Assembly: GCA_938084875.1 (NCBI GenBank)
Contig: CALKFX010000010.1
Span: 1 to 31,537 of the forward strand
Reading direction: 5' to 3'
Source of the DNA: an uncultured Flavobacteriales bacterium
GTDB lineage: Bacteria > Bacteroidota > Bacteroidia > Flavobacteriales_D > Parvicellaceae
DNA length: 31,537 bases
Shown: one piece after another, positions 23,875 through 31,537 of the stretch
Layout of the letters: each line of letters starts with the position of its first letter
How positions within the stretch are numbered: position 1 is the first letter of the stretch
Notes under the pieces: model-generated
What the model was told of the DNA's origin: nothing
Database searches by the model: none
What the model saw: only the letters and a program-made list of their open reading frames with translations
Made by a program: the position numbers and the translations under genes

Positions 23875-23908
23875 AATAATTTAATTTTTTGTAATTTTTT
23901 TGTAGTGG

Positions 23909-25270
23909 TTACTTTCCAATACAAAAATTAGCAAAAATATTTCCTAATAATTCATCACTAGAAATATCGCCTGTAATCGTTCCAATATAATATAAAACCT
24001 GTCTAATATCCATAGCAATTAAGTCTCCAGGTATATTTTCTAAAAGTCCTTTTTCTACTTTAATCAATTCATTAAAAGCTAGTTCTAAAGCTTCAAAATG
24101 TCGCATATTACTAATTATTACACTTTCGTTATGGACATTATTTCTCTCAAATAGTTCAAAAATACTTTCCTTTATTTTCAATGTAATTGGAGTAGTCTTT
24201 AAAGAAACTGTTAAGTGGTCTTTTGGAATATCTTTAGAACTTTTTACCAAGTCTATCTTATTGGCAATAACCAAACAAGGAACTTTATTTTCAACATATT
24301 TCCTTAAATCTTCAACGACCTCTTTCTGAGTAGTTAAAAAGCTGTCATATATATAAATAACCAAAGACGACTGGTTGATTTTTTCTAAGGTTTTGGCAAC
24401 TCCAATTTTTTCAACTTCATCTTCTGTATTTCTAATACCAGCTGTATCTACAAGTCTAAAGTCTATGCCATTTATAGTAATTATTTCTTCTATAGTATCT
24501 CTTGTAGTTCCAGCAATGGAGGAAACAATAGCTCTATTTTCATTTAGAATATTGTTAAGTAAAGTAGATTTTCCTGCATTGGGTCTACCAGCAATTACTG
24601 TACTAACTCCATTTTTAATAGCATTTCCATACTGGAAAGATTTCTTTAGTTGGTCTATATGAGTTATTAAATCCTGAATTAATTGATTTAAATGCGTTCT
24701 GTCTGCAAACTCAACATCTTCTTCTGAAAAATCTAGTTCTAGTTCAATAAGCGAAGCAAATTCAATTAGTTTATTTCTTAAAATCTTTAGCTCAGAGGAA
24801 ATCCCTCCTTTTAATTGTTTTATGGCAATTTCGTGAGCAGCACTAGACTTAGAATTGATTAAATCTGCAATTGCTTCAGTCTGGCTTAAATCTAATTTGC
24901 CATTTAAAAAAGCACGTTTAGAAAATTCTCCTGGTAAAGCCAGTCTTGCACCATTATTAATTAATAATTCAATTATTTTTTGTTGTATAAATGTAGATCC
25001 ATGACAATTTATTTCAACCGTATTTTCGCCTGTAAACGAATGAGGATTTTTAAATACAGTAACTATTACATCATCTATTATTTGCTTTTTTTCTAAAATT
25101 TTCCCGTAAAGAACCTGGTAACCACTATTTTCTTTAAGTGATTTAGAAAATATTTTTTCTACTATGGAAAAAGATTCAGGTCCAGAAATTCGGATTAATG
25201 AAACTCCTCCAATTCCTGGTGGACTTGAAATAGCACAAATACTTTCAGATTTATACGAATCGTTACTCAT
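23909..25270 (-). CDS. mnmE: tRNA modification GTPase MnmE
   Basis: With MnmG, it installs the 5-carboxymethylaminomethyl group (from methylene-THF and glycine) on wobble U34 of certain tRNAs. The N-terminal domain opens with ICAISSPPGIGGVSLIRISG. The inserted G domain has the P-loop AGRPNAGKSTLLN (about 227-239), AGTTRDT (253-259), DTAGIR (275-280) and NKIDL. The C-terminal FCIGK carries the conserved Cys450 of the CxGK motif. The length of 453 residues is normal and the gene is intact. It is divergent from the YwqK-like gene with 58 bases between starts. A -7-like TATATTTG ends 4 bases before the ATG. Confidence 0.97.
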   Translation of the reverse strand: MSNDSYKSESICAISSPPGIGGVSLIRISGPESFSIVEKIFSKSLKENSGYQVLYGKILEKKQIIDDVIVTVFKNPHSFTGENTVEINCHGSTFIQQKIIELLINNGARLALPGEFSKRAFLNGKLDLSQTEAIADLINSKSSAAHEIAIKQLKGGISSELKILRNKLIEFASLIELELDFSEEDVEFADRTHLNQLIQDLITHIDQLKKSFQYGNAIKNGVSTVIAGRPNAGKSTLLNNILNENRAIVSSIAGTTRDTIEEIITINGIDFRLVDTAGIRNTEDEVEKIGVAKTLEKINQSSLVIYIYDSFLTTQKEVVEDLRKYVENKVPCLVIANKIDLVKSSKDIPKDHLTVSLKTTPITLKIKESIFELFERNNVHNESVIISNMRHFEALELAFNELIKVEKGLLENIPGDLIAMDIRQVLYYIGTITGDISSDELLGNIFANFCIGK

Positions 25271-25274
25271 TGTA

Positions 25275-25282
25275 CAAATATA
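25275..25282 (-). promoter_or_regulatory. Candidate -7 promoter element of mnmE
   Basis: Minus-strand TATATTTG matches TAnnTTTG exactly and ends 4 bases before the mnmE ATG. As for panD, transcription from it would start at or beside the ATG. No -33 element was identified. Confidence 0.35.
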
Positions 25283-25328
25283 TGTAGCTTTTTATCGTAT
25301 TTTATATATAAACCACTAATTTTAAAAT

Positions 25329-26372
25329 ATGAAAGCATTCTTGTCTTTAATCTCTTTTTTTCTGTGTTGTTTTATTCATAGTCAAGAGGAGCCTAAGTTT
25401 AGTGTCAGAGGAGGGCAAAAGACTAGAGACCTTGGATATGTTTCTAAACGAAAAGCCTTGGATTGTAACAAAGACTTGGAGTGGTCTCCAGGATCTACTA
25501 TTGTCTTTCACAAAAAGTCTGGTAAACCATATACTGGTACTTGTGTATCTTATTACGATAATAGAAAACTAGAAAGAAAAACAAACTTTATTTTAGGAAA
25601 GGAAAATGGCGAATGCTTTACCTACTATAAAAGCGGAGAGGTCAAAGTAAAATCTATTTATGTAGAAGGTATAGAAAATGGAACTTGGGGATATTGGTAT
25701 GAAAATGGTCAAGTAGCTTGGGGAAATACCTATGATATGGGAAGCCGAGAAGGACAATGGCTGTATTTTCATGAAAATGGCAAACCTTCCAAATCATTAT
25801 CCTATAAAGACAATTTGTTAGATGGGACTCAAAGCTATTATTACGACGATGGCAAACCAAAGAAAATCATTAACTACAAAGAAGGAAAGTTCCATGGTTC
25901 ATACACTACTTTTTATCCAGACAGCGTTCTTAAATTATCCAAATTTTACAAAAATGGTGTTGTCGATGGTGACGATTTATACTTTCATGAAAATGGTCAA
26001 AAATCTTATGAGAAACATTGGGATGAGGGTGTACAAACTGGTAGATGGGAGTATTATTATAAAAATGGTCAATTAAAAAAAATAGGAGAATGGAAAGAAG
26101 GTCTTAAAGATGGAAAGTGGGAACATTATCTTGAAAATGGCAATAAAACTGATTTTGGCTTATTTAGTAAAGGAAATTTATGGATGGTTTTAGAATACGA
26201 TAGATTTGGAGTTGTTAAAGACCACGAAGAAGAAATTAAATTTAATGAGATGCTTAAAAACAAGTCATCTATTGAAGCAAGTCAGTCAAGAAAGGGAAGA
26301 AGAAAACTAAGAAAAGAAAAAAAACTAAAAAAGAATAAACAAGAAGGTGAGAAAGTTGAAGATGGAAAATAA
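25329..26372 (+). CDS. Exported YwqK/MORN-repeat protein
   Basis: A 347-residue protein with a signal peptide (MKAFLSLISFFLCCFIHSQ), then about nine tandem repeats of 22-24 residues between residues 70 and 290. Examples are NGTWGYWYENGQVAWGNTYD, REGQWLYFHENGKPSKSLSY and TGRWEYYYKNGQLKKIGEWK. The pattern (G-x-W-x-x-Y-x-x-NGQ-x-x) is the MORN-2/YwqK repeat common in Bacteroidota secreted proteins. The last 40 residues form a very basic tail (KGRRKLRKEKKLKKNKQEG). Database names such as YwqK antitoxin would be misleading, because no toxin gene is adjacent. The function is unknown; such repeats are thought to form elongated beta-rich surface structures. The stop overlaps queE by 11 bases. Confidence 0.83.
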   Translation: MKAFLSLISFFLCCFIHSQEEPKFSVRGGQKTRDLGYVSKRKALDCNKDLEWSPGSTIVFHKKSGKPYTGTCVSYYDNRKLERKTNFILGKENGECFTYYKSGEVKVKSIYVEGIENGTWGYWYENGQVAWGNTYDMGSREGQWLYFHENGKPSKSLSYKDNLLDGTQSYYYDDGKPKKIINYKEGKFHGSYTTFYPDSVLKLSKFYKNGVVDGDDLYFHENGQKSYEKHWDEGVQTGRWEYYYKNGQLKKIGEWKEGLKDGKWEHYLENGNKTDFGLFSKGNLWMVLEYDRFGVVKDHEEEIKFNEMLKNKSSIEASQSRKGRRKLRKEKKLKKNKQEGEKVEDGK

Positions 26373-26976
26373 GGTAAATAAGCTCCCTTTAATGGAATTG
26401 TTTAATACTTTACAGGGAGAAGGATTTCACACAGGAAAACCTGCTACTTTTATTCGTTTGGCTGGTTGTGATGTAGGTTGTTTTTGGTGTGATGTAAAAG
26501 AAAGTTGGGATTCGGATTTGCATCCGAGTATTTCTGTAGAAAATATTGTAAGCCAAGCTCTAAATTTTAAAGCAAAGTTTGCTGTTATAACTGGTGGAGA
26601 ACCTACCTTACATAATATAAATGGTTTGGTAGATCAGCTCAAAGAAAAAAACTTTTATACCGCTATTGAAACAGCAGGAACCAATCCGCTACCCAATAAT
26701 ATTGATTGGGTTTGTTTTAGTCCCAAAAAATTTAAAGATCCAATTCCTCAAATCTATCAATTTGCAGATGAACTTAAAGTAATTATTTTTCAAAAAAGTG
26801 ATTTGAACTGGGCTCTAGAACATGAACAAAAAATAACAAATAAAAATTGCAATTTGTATATTCAACCAGAATGGTCAAAAAAAGATAAGAACCTTCCATT
26901 TATTCTTGAATTTCTTGAAGAAAATCCTAGGTGGAGATTATCGATACAGTCCCATAAATATTTAAATATATCCTAG
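26362..26976 (+). CDS. queE: 7-carboxy-7-deazaguanine synthase (radical SAM)
   Basis: Converts 6-carboxytetrahydropterin to 7-carboxy-7-deazaguanine, a precursor of queuosine and of 7-deazaguanine DNA modifications. The substrate-binding NTLQGEGFHTGKPATFIRLAG leads into the cluster Cys36-x3-Cys40-x2-Cys43 (GCDVGCFWCD), which holds the [4Fe-4S] centre, and TGGEPTLHN is the SAM-binding GGE motif. The length of 204 residues is typical of Bacteroidota QueE. I chose the ATG at 26362 over a GTG at 26347. The gene begins inside the preceding YwqK-like gene and ends 3 bases before the OmpA-like gene, so all three may be co-transcribed. No other queuosine gene is in the window. Confidence 0.94.
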   Translation: MENKVNKLPLMELFNTLQGEGFHTGKPATFIRLAGCDVGCFWCDVKESWDSDLHPSISVENIVSQALNFKAKFAVITGGEPTLHNINGLVDQLKEKNFYTAIETAGTNPLPNNIDWVCFSPKKFKDPIPQIYQFADELKVIIFQKSDLNWALEHEQKITNKNCNLYIQPEWSKKDKNLPFILEFLEENPRWRLSIQSHKYLNIS

Positions 26977-26979
26977 ATT

Positions 26980-28968
26980 ATGAACAGGTTAATATTATTT
27001 GTTATTTCATTTTTTTTATTGAATTCCTATTCTAGTCAAAGTGCACTTTATTCTTCATACAATAAGAAAGCAATTAAGCTTTACGAAAAAGCAATAGAAT
27101 GTTATCAAGATATTAGTCCTTTAAATGGAAGAGGAAATCTAAAAGGAGCAGAAGAATATCTTCTAAAATCCTTAGCCAAAGATTCTACATTTTCAGAAGC
27201 ATATATATTATTGTCACAAGTTAAAGTGAAAATGGGGGATATTACCTCTGCTATTTTTTACAAAGAAAAAATGATGACTTTAAATCCAATAATTCCTTTA
27301 GTGGAATATTTTTATTTAGCAGGAATGCATATGGCCATAGGTAGTTATGAAAAATGTCTTAAAAATGCTGTGAGATATAAGAATTCTCCATTGGCTGATC
27401 AAAGATATATTGGAAGAATTGAAAAAATGATTGAGAATTGTGAATTTGCAATAGAAGCTATTAAAAATCCAGTAGATTTTGACCCTGTAAATTTAGGAAG
27501 CTCCATAAATTCAGAATTACCAGAATATTTTCCGTCAATTACTGCTGATGATTCTACTTTTTTATTTACAAGAAGAGTAAATGATTTGTCTGCATTAGGA
27601 GGAAGACAAGAAGAAATTTTTGTTTCTAAGAAAACACCAAATAATAATTGGTCTAATAGTTCTTTAGTTAGCAATGCCATAAATAGCAAGTATAATGAAG
27701 GTGCTCCAACTTTCAGTCCAGACGGTCAATATATTATTTTTGTTGGATGTGAAACAGGTGCGAAAGGAGACTACGAATATGGAGATGATAGAAAAGGGTA
27801 TGGAAGTTGTGATTTATTTTACAGCCAAAATAATGGGACAAATTGGTCTAAACCAGTTAATCTAGGATCAAATATTAATTCCAAGCATTGGGAAACCCAA
27901 CCATCTTTTTCATCCGATGGTAAGACTCTTTATTTCATAAGAGGCATGACTTACGACCGACAAAGAAGAAATCCCGATAATCAAGATATTTACGTAACTA
28001 CCATTACTGAGGACGGACAATGGTCTAAACCAGAAAAGTTACCTCCAAATATTAATTCGCCACATCGTGAGGAATCTGTACAAATTCATCCTGATGGCAA
28101 AACTCTATATTTTTCAAGTAATGGTCATCCTGGAATGGGAGGAATGGATTTATATATGTCAAGAAAATTAGATGATAATACTTGGTCTGATCCTATAAAT
28201 TTAGGTTATCCACTCAATACTTATAAAAATGATATTTCTATCTTAATTTCTCCAAAAGGGGATAAGGGTTATTTATCGTCAGATAGAGAAGGTGGTTATG
28301 GAGATTTGGATTTATATAGTTTTAACGTTGACAAAAACTTTAAACCCCTTCCGATTACATTTATAAAGGGAAAAATAATAGATGCAGAAAGTAAATTACC
28401 ATTATTTGCTTTTTTTCAATTAACAGATCTTAAAAAAGGAAATATAATTTCTCAAATGCAATCCAAACTTGGAAATGGTGAATTTTTAATTACTGTACCA
28501 AAAAATATTGATTTTGCTCTACATGCTGAGAAAGAAGGTTATATGTTTTATTCTAGAAATATTTATAGAGATAATTTGAGTCTTTCAAAGGATGGCTTTT
28601 TAATAATTGAATTAGAAAAAGTAAAACCAGGAACTTTTATTTTAGAAAATATTTTCTTTGAAAAGAGTAAGTCTAGTCTAAAAAAATCTTCTTTAGTCGA
28701 GCTTAATAAAGTTTTAAAATTAATGCAAATTAATCCAGATTTAAAGATTCAAATAAGTGGTCATACCGATAGTGATGGCGACGATGATTTTAACTTAGAA
28801 TTATCTATTAATAGAGCAAAATCCGTAGTAAATTGGTTGATAGAAAATAATATTGACCAAAATCGACTTTCATTTAAAGGTTATGGAGAAACAAGACCTT
28901 TAGAAGAAAATAATTCTATTGCCAATAAAGCCAAGAATAGAAGAACTGAACTTACTATTATTGAATAA
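26980..28968 (+). CDS. TPR / PD40 beta-propeller / OmpA outer-membrane protein, PorE-like
   Basis: A 662-residue envelope protein with signal peptide (LILFVISFFLLNSYSSQS). Domains in order: TPR helices (about 35-150), WD40-like PD40 propeller (about 165-450; PTFSPDGQYIIFVG, PSFSSDGKTLYFIRG, VQIHPDGKTLYFSSNG), a carboxypeptidase regulatory-like beta-sandwich (about 462-550), and a C-terminal OmpA peptidoglycan-binding domain (about 555-662; ISGHTDSDGDDDFNLELSIN with RAKSV and GYGETRP). This order matches PorE of the Porphyromonas gingivalis T9SS, which ties the secretion machinery to peptidoglycan. Bacteroidota carry several paralogues of this type, usually next to a PorP/SprF gene, and none is adjacent here, so PorE itself is a suggestion. 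It starts 3 bases after queE. Confidence 0.85.
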   Translation: MNRLILFVISFFLLNSYSSQSALYSSYNKKAIKLYEKAIECYQDISPLNGRGNLKGAEEYLLKSLAKDSTFSEAYILLSQVKVKMGDITSAIFYKEKMMTLNPIIPLVEYFYLAGMHMAIGSYEKCLKNAVRYKNSPLADQRYIGRIEKMIENCEFAIEAIKNPVDFDPVNLGSSINSELPEYFPSITADDSTFLFTRRVNDLSALGGRQEEIFVSKKTPNNNWSNSSLVSNAINSKYNEGAPTFSPDGQYIIFVGCETGAKGDYEYGDDRKGYGSCDLFYSQNNGTNWSKPVNLGSNINSKHWETQPSFSSDGKTLYFIRGMTYDRQRRNPDNQDIYVTTITEDGQWSKPEKLPPNINSPHREESVQIHPDGKTLYFSSNGHPGMGGMDLYMSRKLDDNTWSDPINLGYPLNTYKNDISILISPKGDKGYLSSDREGGYGDLDLYSFNVDKNFKPLPITFIKGKIIDAESKLPLFAFFQLTDLKKGNIISQMQSKLGNGEFLITVPKNIDFALHAEKEGYMFYSRNIYRDNLSLSKDGFLIIELEKVKPGTFILENIFFEKSKSSLKKSSLVELNKVLKLMQINPDLKIQISGHTDSDGDDDFNLELSINRAKSVVNWLIENNIDQNRLSFKGYGETRPLEENNSIANKAKNRRTELTIIE

Positions 28969-28987
28969 TGTTAAATTTATCTATTAA

Positions 28988-29704
28988 ATGGTTTTAGACT
29001 TTATTAAAAATACAATTAAAAAAACTTTTCCCATTACTCATAACATGCGTTATGATGTACAGACATTTAAAATAATGAAAATTGTGTTGGAAAATGAATC
29101 AACTTTTATAGATGTTGGCTGTCACAAGGGCGAAGTAATGGACCAAGCTTTAAAGCTTTCTCCAAACGGAAGACATTTTGCATACGAACCTATACCATAT
29201 CTATACGAAGAATTAAAAGTTAAATACAAAGATAACTGTGTTGTAAAAAACTATGCTATATCAGATAATTCGGGAAATTCTAATTTTCATCATGTAGTTT
29301 CCAATCCTGCATATAGTGGTATAAAAAAGAGATCTTATCCTAAAGAAGAAAAGATAAGTAAGATTAAAATTAAGACCACAACATTAGACGTTCAGCTAAT
29401 CAATGAGAACAGAGTTGACCTAATAAAAATAGATGTTGAAGGTGGAGAGTTTGGTGTGTTAAAAGGGGCAGAAAAAGTTATAGAAAAATTTCATCCTGTT
29501 ATTATTTTTGAGCACGGACTAGGAGCTTCTGAATACTACAACACAAGTTCAGAAGATATTTTTGATTTTTTTAAAAATTCCAAATATTCTCTTTTCACTT
29601 TAAAAGGATTTATTAGTGAATCAACCCCTTTGTCAAAAGACAAATTCAATGATCTTTACCATAGAAATAAAGAATATTACTTTCTTGCTATGTTTAAAGT
29701 TTGA
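28988..29704 (+). CDS. FkbM family SAM-dependent methyltransferase
   Basis: A 238-residue cytosolic methyltransferase. STFIDVGCHKGEVM is the SAM-binding motif I (FxDVGxxxG), FAYEPIPYLYEEL motif II (Glu contacting the ribose), NYAISDNSGNSNFH follows, and IKIDVEGGEFGVLKGAEKVI plus HPVIIFEHG complete the FkbM signature. FkbM enzymes O-methylate sugars or polyketide hydroxyls; the acceptor here is unknown, with a surface glycan or T9SS-related glycan as possibilities. The ATG lies 19 bases after the PorE-like stop. Its 3' end overlaps the convergent T9SS cargo gene by 11 bases. Confidence 0.9.
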   Translation: MVLDFIKNTIKKTFPITHNMRYDVQTFKIMKIVLENESTFIDVGCHKGEVMDQALKLSPNGRHFAYEPIPYLYEELKVKYKDNCVVKNYAISDNSGNSNFHHVVSNPAYSGIKKRSYPKEEKISKIKIKTTTLDVQLINENRVDLIKIDVEGGEFGVLKGAEKVIEKFHPVIIFEHGLGASEYYNTSSEDIFDFFKNSKYSLFTLKGFISESTPLSKDKFNDLYHRNKEYYFLAMFKV

Positions 29705-31130
29705 ATATCTTAAAATACTCTTTATTTAAATCTTGCTTTACTTCAACTAGATAAATTCCAGTTTTAATATTTTCTAAACTGTGTTTGTAACTGTTGTAAA
29801 TATATTTTTCAACTAATTCCCCACTTAAATTAAATATTGAAATTTCACTTCCGAATTTAATATTTTTAAATTCTATAAAATCTTTGGTAGGGTTGGGGTA
29901 AACCTCACCACTATTAATATTTATTTCAATATTGCTAAGTAATAAGTTGTTGCCATAATTACTGTCCCATAAGCCATTATTGGTTTTGGATATGAAAATA
30001 TCTGTAACTCCATTATTGGTTTCTAGAGTATTGCCAATTGCTACAAACCCATTGCTATATTGAAGGGTGTCTAAACCTTTTACAACATCATTTATATTTC
30101 CATTAATATTGGAAGTACCTCCCTGAACCCATTGGTTATTTAATTCAGCATAATAAATCTTATTATTTGAAAATTGGTGAATATTTGAAATTAGATAATA
30201 GTTGTTGGAACTAGGTTTCTTAATTACCTCTACGCAGGATTGTTCGTCCTCTGAGTAATAATTGAAATTTGCATAAAAAAGCTGATTTCCTGCAGTATCT
30301 ATCCCCCCAACTAAATAATAAGTTCTGGGTATAATATTGGTTGGCTGCAATGGGTGAACACTTCCACAAAAAATAATTTGATTGTTTATTTTGGTGATTG
30401 ACTTTCCATTACTTAGTATGCTGTCACTGTAAAAATTCCATAAAGTATCTCCATTTTCTTTGAAGCTAGTAATCCATAAGGTAGGTTCAAGATTATAGTT
30501 GTAACTACTTCCAATACAAAACAATTTGCCATCGTCAGATTGAACAATATCTACCAACTTGTCTTCCAAGTTACCACCATATGTTTTCATCCATAGCGAG
30601 TCTCCAAGAGAATTAATTTTAAGAACAAACCCATCTCCATTTACACTTCCATAATTGTAGGTCTGTCCAACCACATAAAAATTATTAGGATCGACTGCAG
30701 ATTTAATTATTTTATTCCCGAAATCCCAATCTGCACCGCCATATCTCTTAGACCATTCTAAATCCCCATTTTTATCCATCTTAACAATAAAAACATCATA
30801 ATTTAAATTTTGACTATTGGAGTACCCACATGCTATAAATCCAGAGTCAGCAGTTTCAACTATACTTTTGCCATAATCAATATTTTGCCCACCAAATGTT
30901 TTGTGCCAAATTACTTCTCCAATATTGTTAGTTTTTATCACATATAAATCTGTTAACCCATTGCCATAACTTTCTGTAGCTCCGATTGCTGCAAATCCAC
31001 TGTCTGCACAAGAAATTATATTTTCTCCATAGTCATTTCCATTTCCTCCATAAGATTGAAAGAAGGTACTTTGACCATTTGCATTAAAAAAACAAAGGAT
31101 TAAAAAGAATATTGAAATATTTTTTTTCAT
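29694..31130 (-). CDS. Secreted beta-propeller-like protein with type A T9SS sorting domain
   Basis: A 478-residue protein starting at ATG 31130, which gives a clean signal peptide (MKKNISIFFLILCFFNANGQ) and overlaps the upstream gene's TGA as ATGA; a longer frame to 31199 would bury that signal. The mature part has about four repeats of roughly 50 residues of the form YGG-x4-DYG-x7-D-x-GF-x3-G ... D-x-x-V-x-K-x4-G-x3-W, seen in proteins with predicted beta-propellers. The last 75 residues (GEVYPNPTKDFIEFKN to SGELVEKYIYN and TGIYLVEV) form the type A T9SS sorting domain, so it should be exported and attached to the surface or released. No enzyme motif is visible. Confidence 0.88.
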   Translation of the reverse strand: MKKNISIFFLILCFFNANGQSTFFQSYGGNGNDYGENIISCADSGFAAIGATESYGNGLTDLYVIKTNNIGEVIWHKTFGGQNIDYGKSIVETADSGFIACGYSNSQNLNYDVFIVKMDKNGDLEWSKRYGGADWDFGNKIIKSAVDPNNFYVVGQTYNYGSVNGDGFVLKINSLGDSLWMKTYGGNLEDKLVDIVQSDDGKLFCIGSSYNYNLEPTLWITSFKENGDTLWNFYSDSILSNGKSITKINNQIIFCGSVHPLQPTNIIPRTYYLVGGIDTAGNQLFYANFNYYSEDEQSCVEVIKKPSSNNYYLISNIHQFSNNKIYYAELNNQWVQGGTSNINGNINDVVKGLDTLQYSNGFVAIGNTLETNNGVTDIFISKTNNGLWDSNYGNNLLLSNIEININSGEVYPNPTKDFIEFKNIKFGSEISIFNLSGELVEKYIYNSYKHSLENIKTGIYLVEVKQDLNKEYFKIFKL

Positions 31131-31537
31131 CTTATTTTCCAATTCAAATTTAAAACTATTCCGAAAGATCTTCCCAAAGAAGGTATTAACCCTATGCAAT
31201 TTTGAAGAACGATTTGAGCGTTAATTTTTTCAGTATGGTAGGAGGTGCTTATTCCCCACTGAAACTTATTGTATCCACCATAACTTAAATTAGATCCATA
31301 ATTTAATTTCTTCTCATTTTTAAAATTAAATCCAAGGTAGGATTTTGGTAAATATTGTGAATTGTTTCTATAAAATAAACCTGCAAATAGTTCTAAATTA
31401 TTTATGGATTTTACAACATTGAATTTAACTTCAAATGGTGTTGTAGAGATAATTTTATTATCAGAATTATCTGGATGAAATGATGTAGAAATTTCACTAC
31501 TGAAATTGGTAATATTTGTTATTTGATCAAATGAAAA
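31127..31537 (-). CDS. Outer-membrane beta-barrel protein, C-terminal fragment cut by window edge
   Basis: An open frame of 136 codons from the right edge to a TGA at 31127. Alternating aromatic and polar residues in short strands (ELFAGLFYRN, SYLGFNFKNEKKLNYGSNLS, NKFQWGISTSYHTE) and the final strand SFGIVLNLNWKI look like the last hairpins of an outer-membrane barrel. It resembles barrel proteins that commonly accompany T9SS cargo genes in Bacteroidota (DUF5723-like), but the family cannot be fixed from this fragment. Its TGA overlaps the ATG of the T9SS type A cargo gene, so the two are translationally coupled and may work together. Confidence 0.6.
   Translation of the reverse strand, partial: FSFDQITNITNFSSEISTSFHPDNSDNKIISTTPFEVKFNVVKSINNLELFAGLFYRNNSQYLPKSYLGFNFKNEKKLNYGSNLSYGGYNKFQWGISTSYHTEKINAQIVLQNCIGLIPSLGRSFGIVLNLNWKIR

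Noticed and set aside
25329..26372. Toxin-antitoxin system suggested by the YwqK name
   Set aside because: The repeats are MORN-like, the protein has a signal peptide, and neither neighbour (mnmE, queE) is a toxin.
31131..31199. Longer start for the type A T9SS cargo at 31199
   Set aside because: It would place 23 charged residues before an excellent signal peptide and overlap the upstream barrel gene; ATG 31130 fits the ATGA coupling.
1..31537. Insertion sequences, integrases or prophage genes
   Set aside because: No transposase, integrase or phage structural motif was found in any frame examined, and composition looks uniform by eye.

Overview
The window is a compact, strongly AT-rich stretch of chromosome from a member of the Bacteroidota, most likely a marine Flavobacteriales. 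The evidence is type IX secretion (T9SS) sorting domains of both type A and type B, a Flavobacteriia-type mevalonate gene set with a GYDIA-motif GHMP kinase, lipoprotein and Tat-exported glycosidases, an OmpA/PD40 protein, and frequent TTG starts. No tRNA, rRNA, CRISPR array or intact mobile element was seen. Genes are tightly packed: many ATGA or short overlaps in operons, and three convergent pairs that overlap or abut at their stops.

Layout. (1) 1-6079, minus strand: a mevalonate-pathway operon transcribed HMG-CoA reductase > GYDIA-type GHMP kinase (candidate phosphomevalonate kinase) > diphosphomevalonate decarboxylase > mevalonate kinase > UbiA-family prenyltransferase > prolyl oligopeptidase (cut by the left edge). 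(2) 6246-14469: an N-glycan catabolic locus. A FucP-like sugar permease and a GH92 alpha-mannosidase lipoprotein lie on plus; a Tat-signal aspartylglucosaminidase, a GH20 beta-hexosaminidase lipoprotein and CutC lie on minus. Together they could remove mannose, remove GlcNAc and cleave the GlcNAc-Asn bond. No SusC/SusD pair is present. (3) 14539-16570, minus: panD, a DUF1571-like exported protein with a LysM-like insert, and a nitroreductase. (4) 16689-19690, plus: a membrane-anchored coiled-coil protein with an RmuC-like PD-(D/E)XK signature, then umuD-umuC (translesion polymerase V). (5) 19693-22673, minus: a small exported protein translationally coupled to a large type B T9SS cargo. (6) 22674-23445: sparse region with a 56-codon gene ending in a CIGCGS tail, hairpins and a possible gene remnant. 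(7) 23446-29704: DUF805 membrane protein, mnmE (minus), a YwqK/MORN-repeat exported protein, queE, a PorE-like TPR/PD40/OmpA protein and an FkbM methyltransferase. (8) 29694-31537, minus: a type A T9SS cargo coupled to an upstream outer-membrane beta-barrel gene cut by the right edge.

The strongest leads are the conserved RmuC-like protein next to umuDC, CutC embedded in an N-glycan locus, the GYDIA kinase filling the phosphomevalonate kinase slot, and the small cysteine-tail protein. All assignments come from reading motifs and context; no database search was possible.
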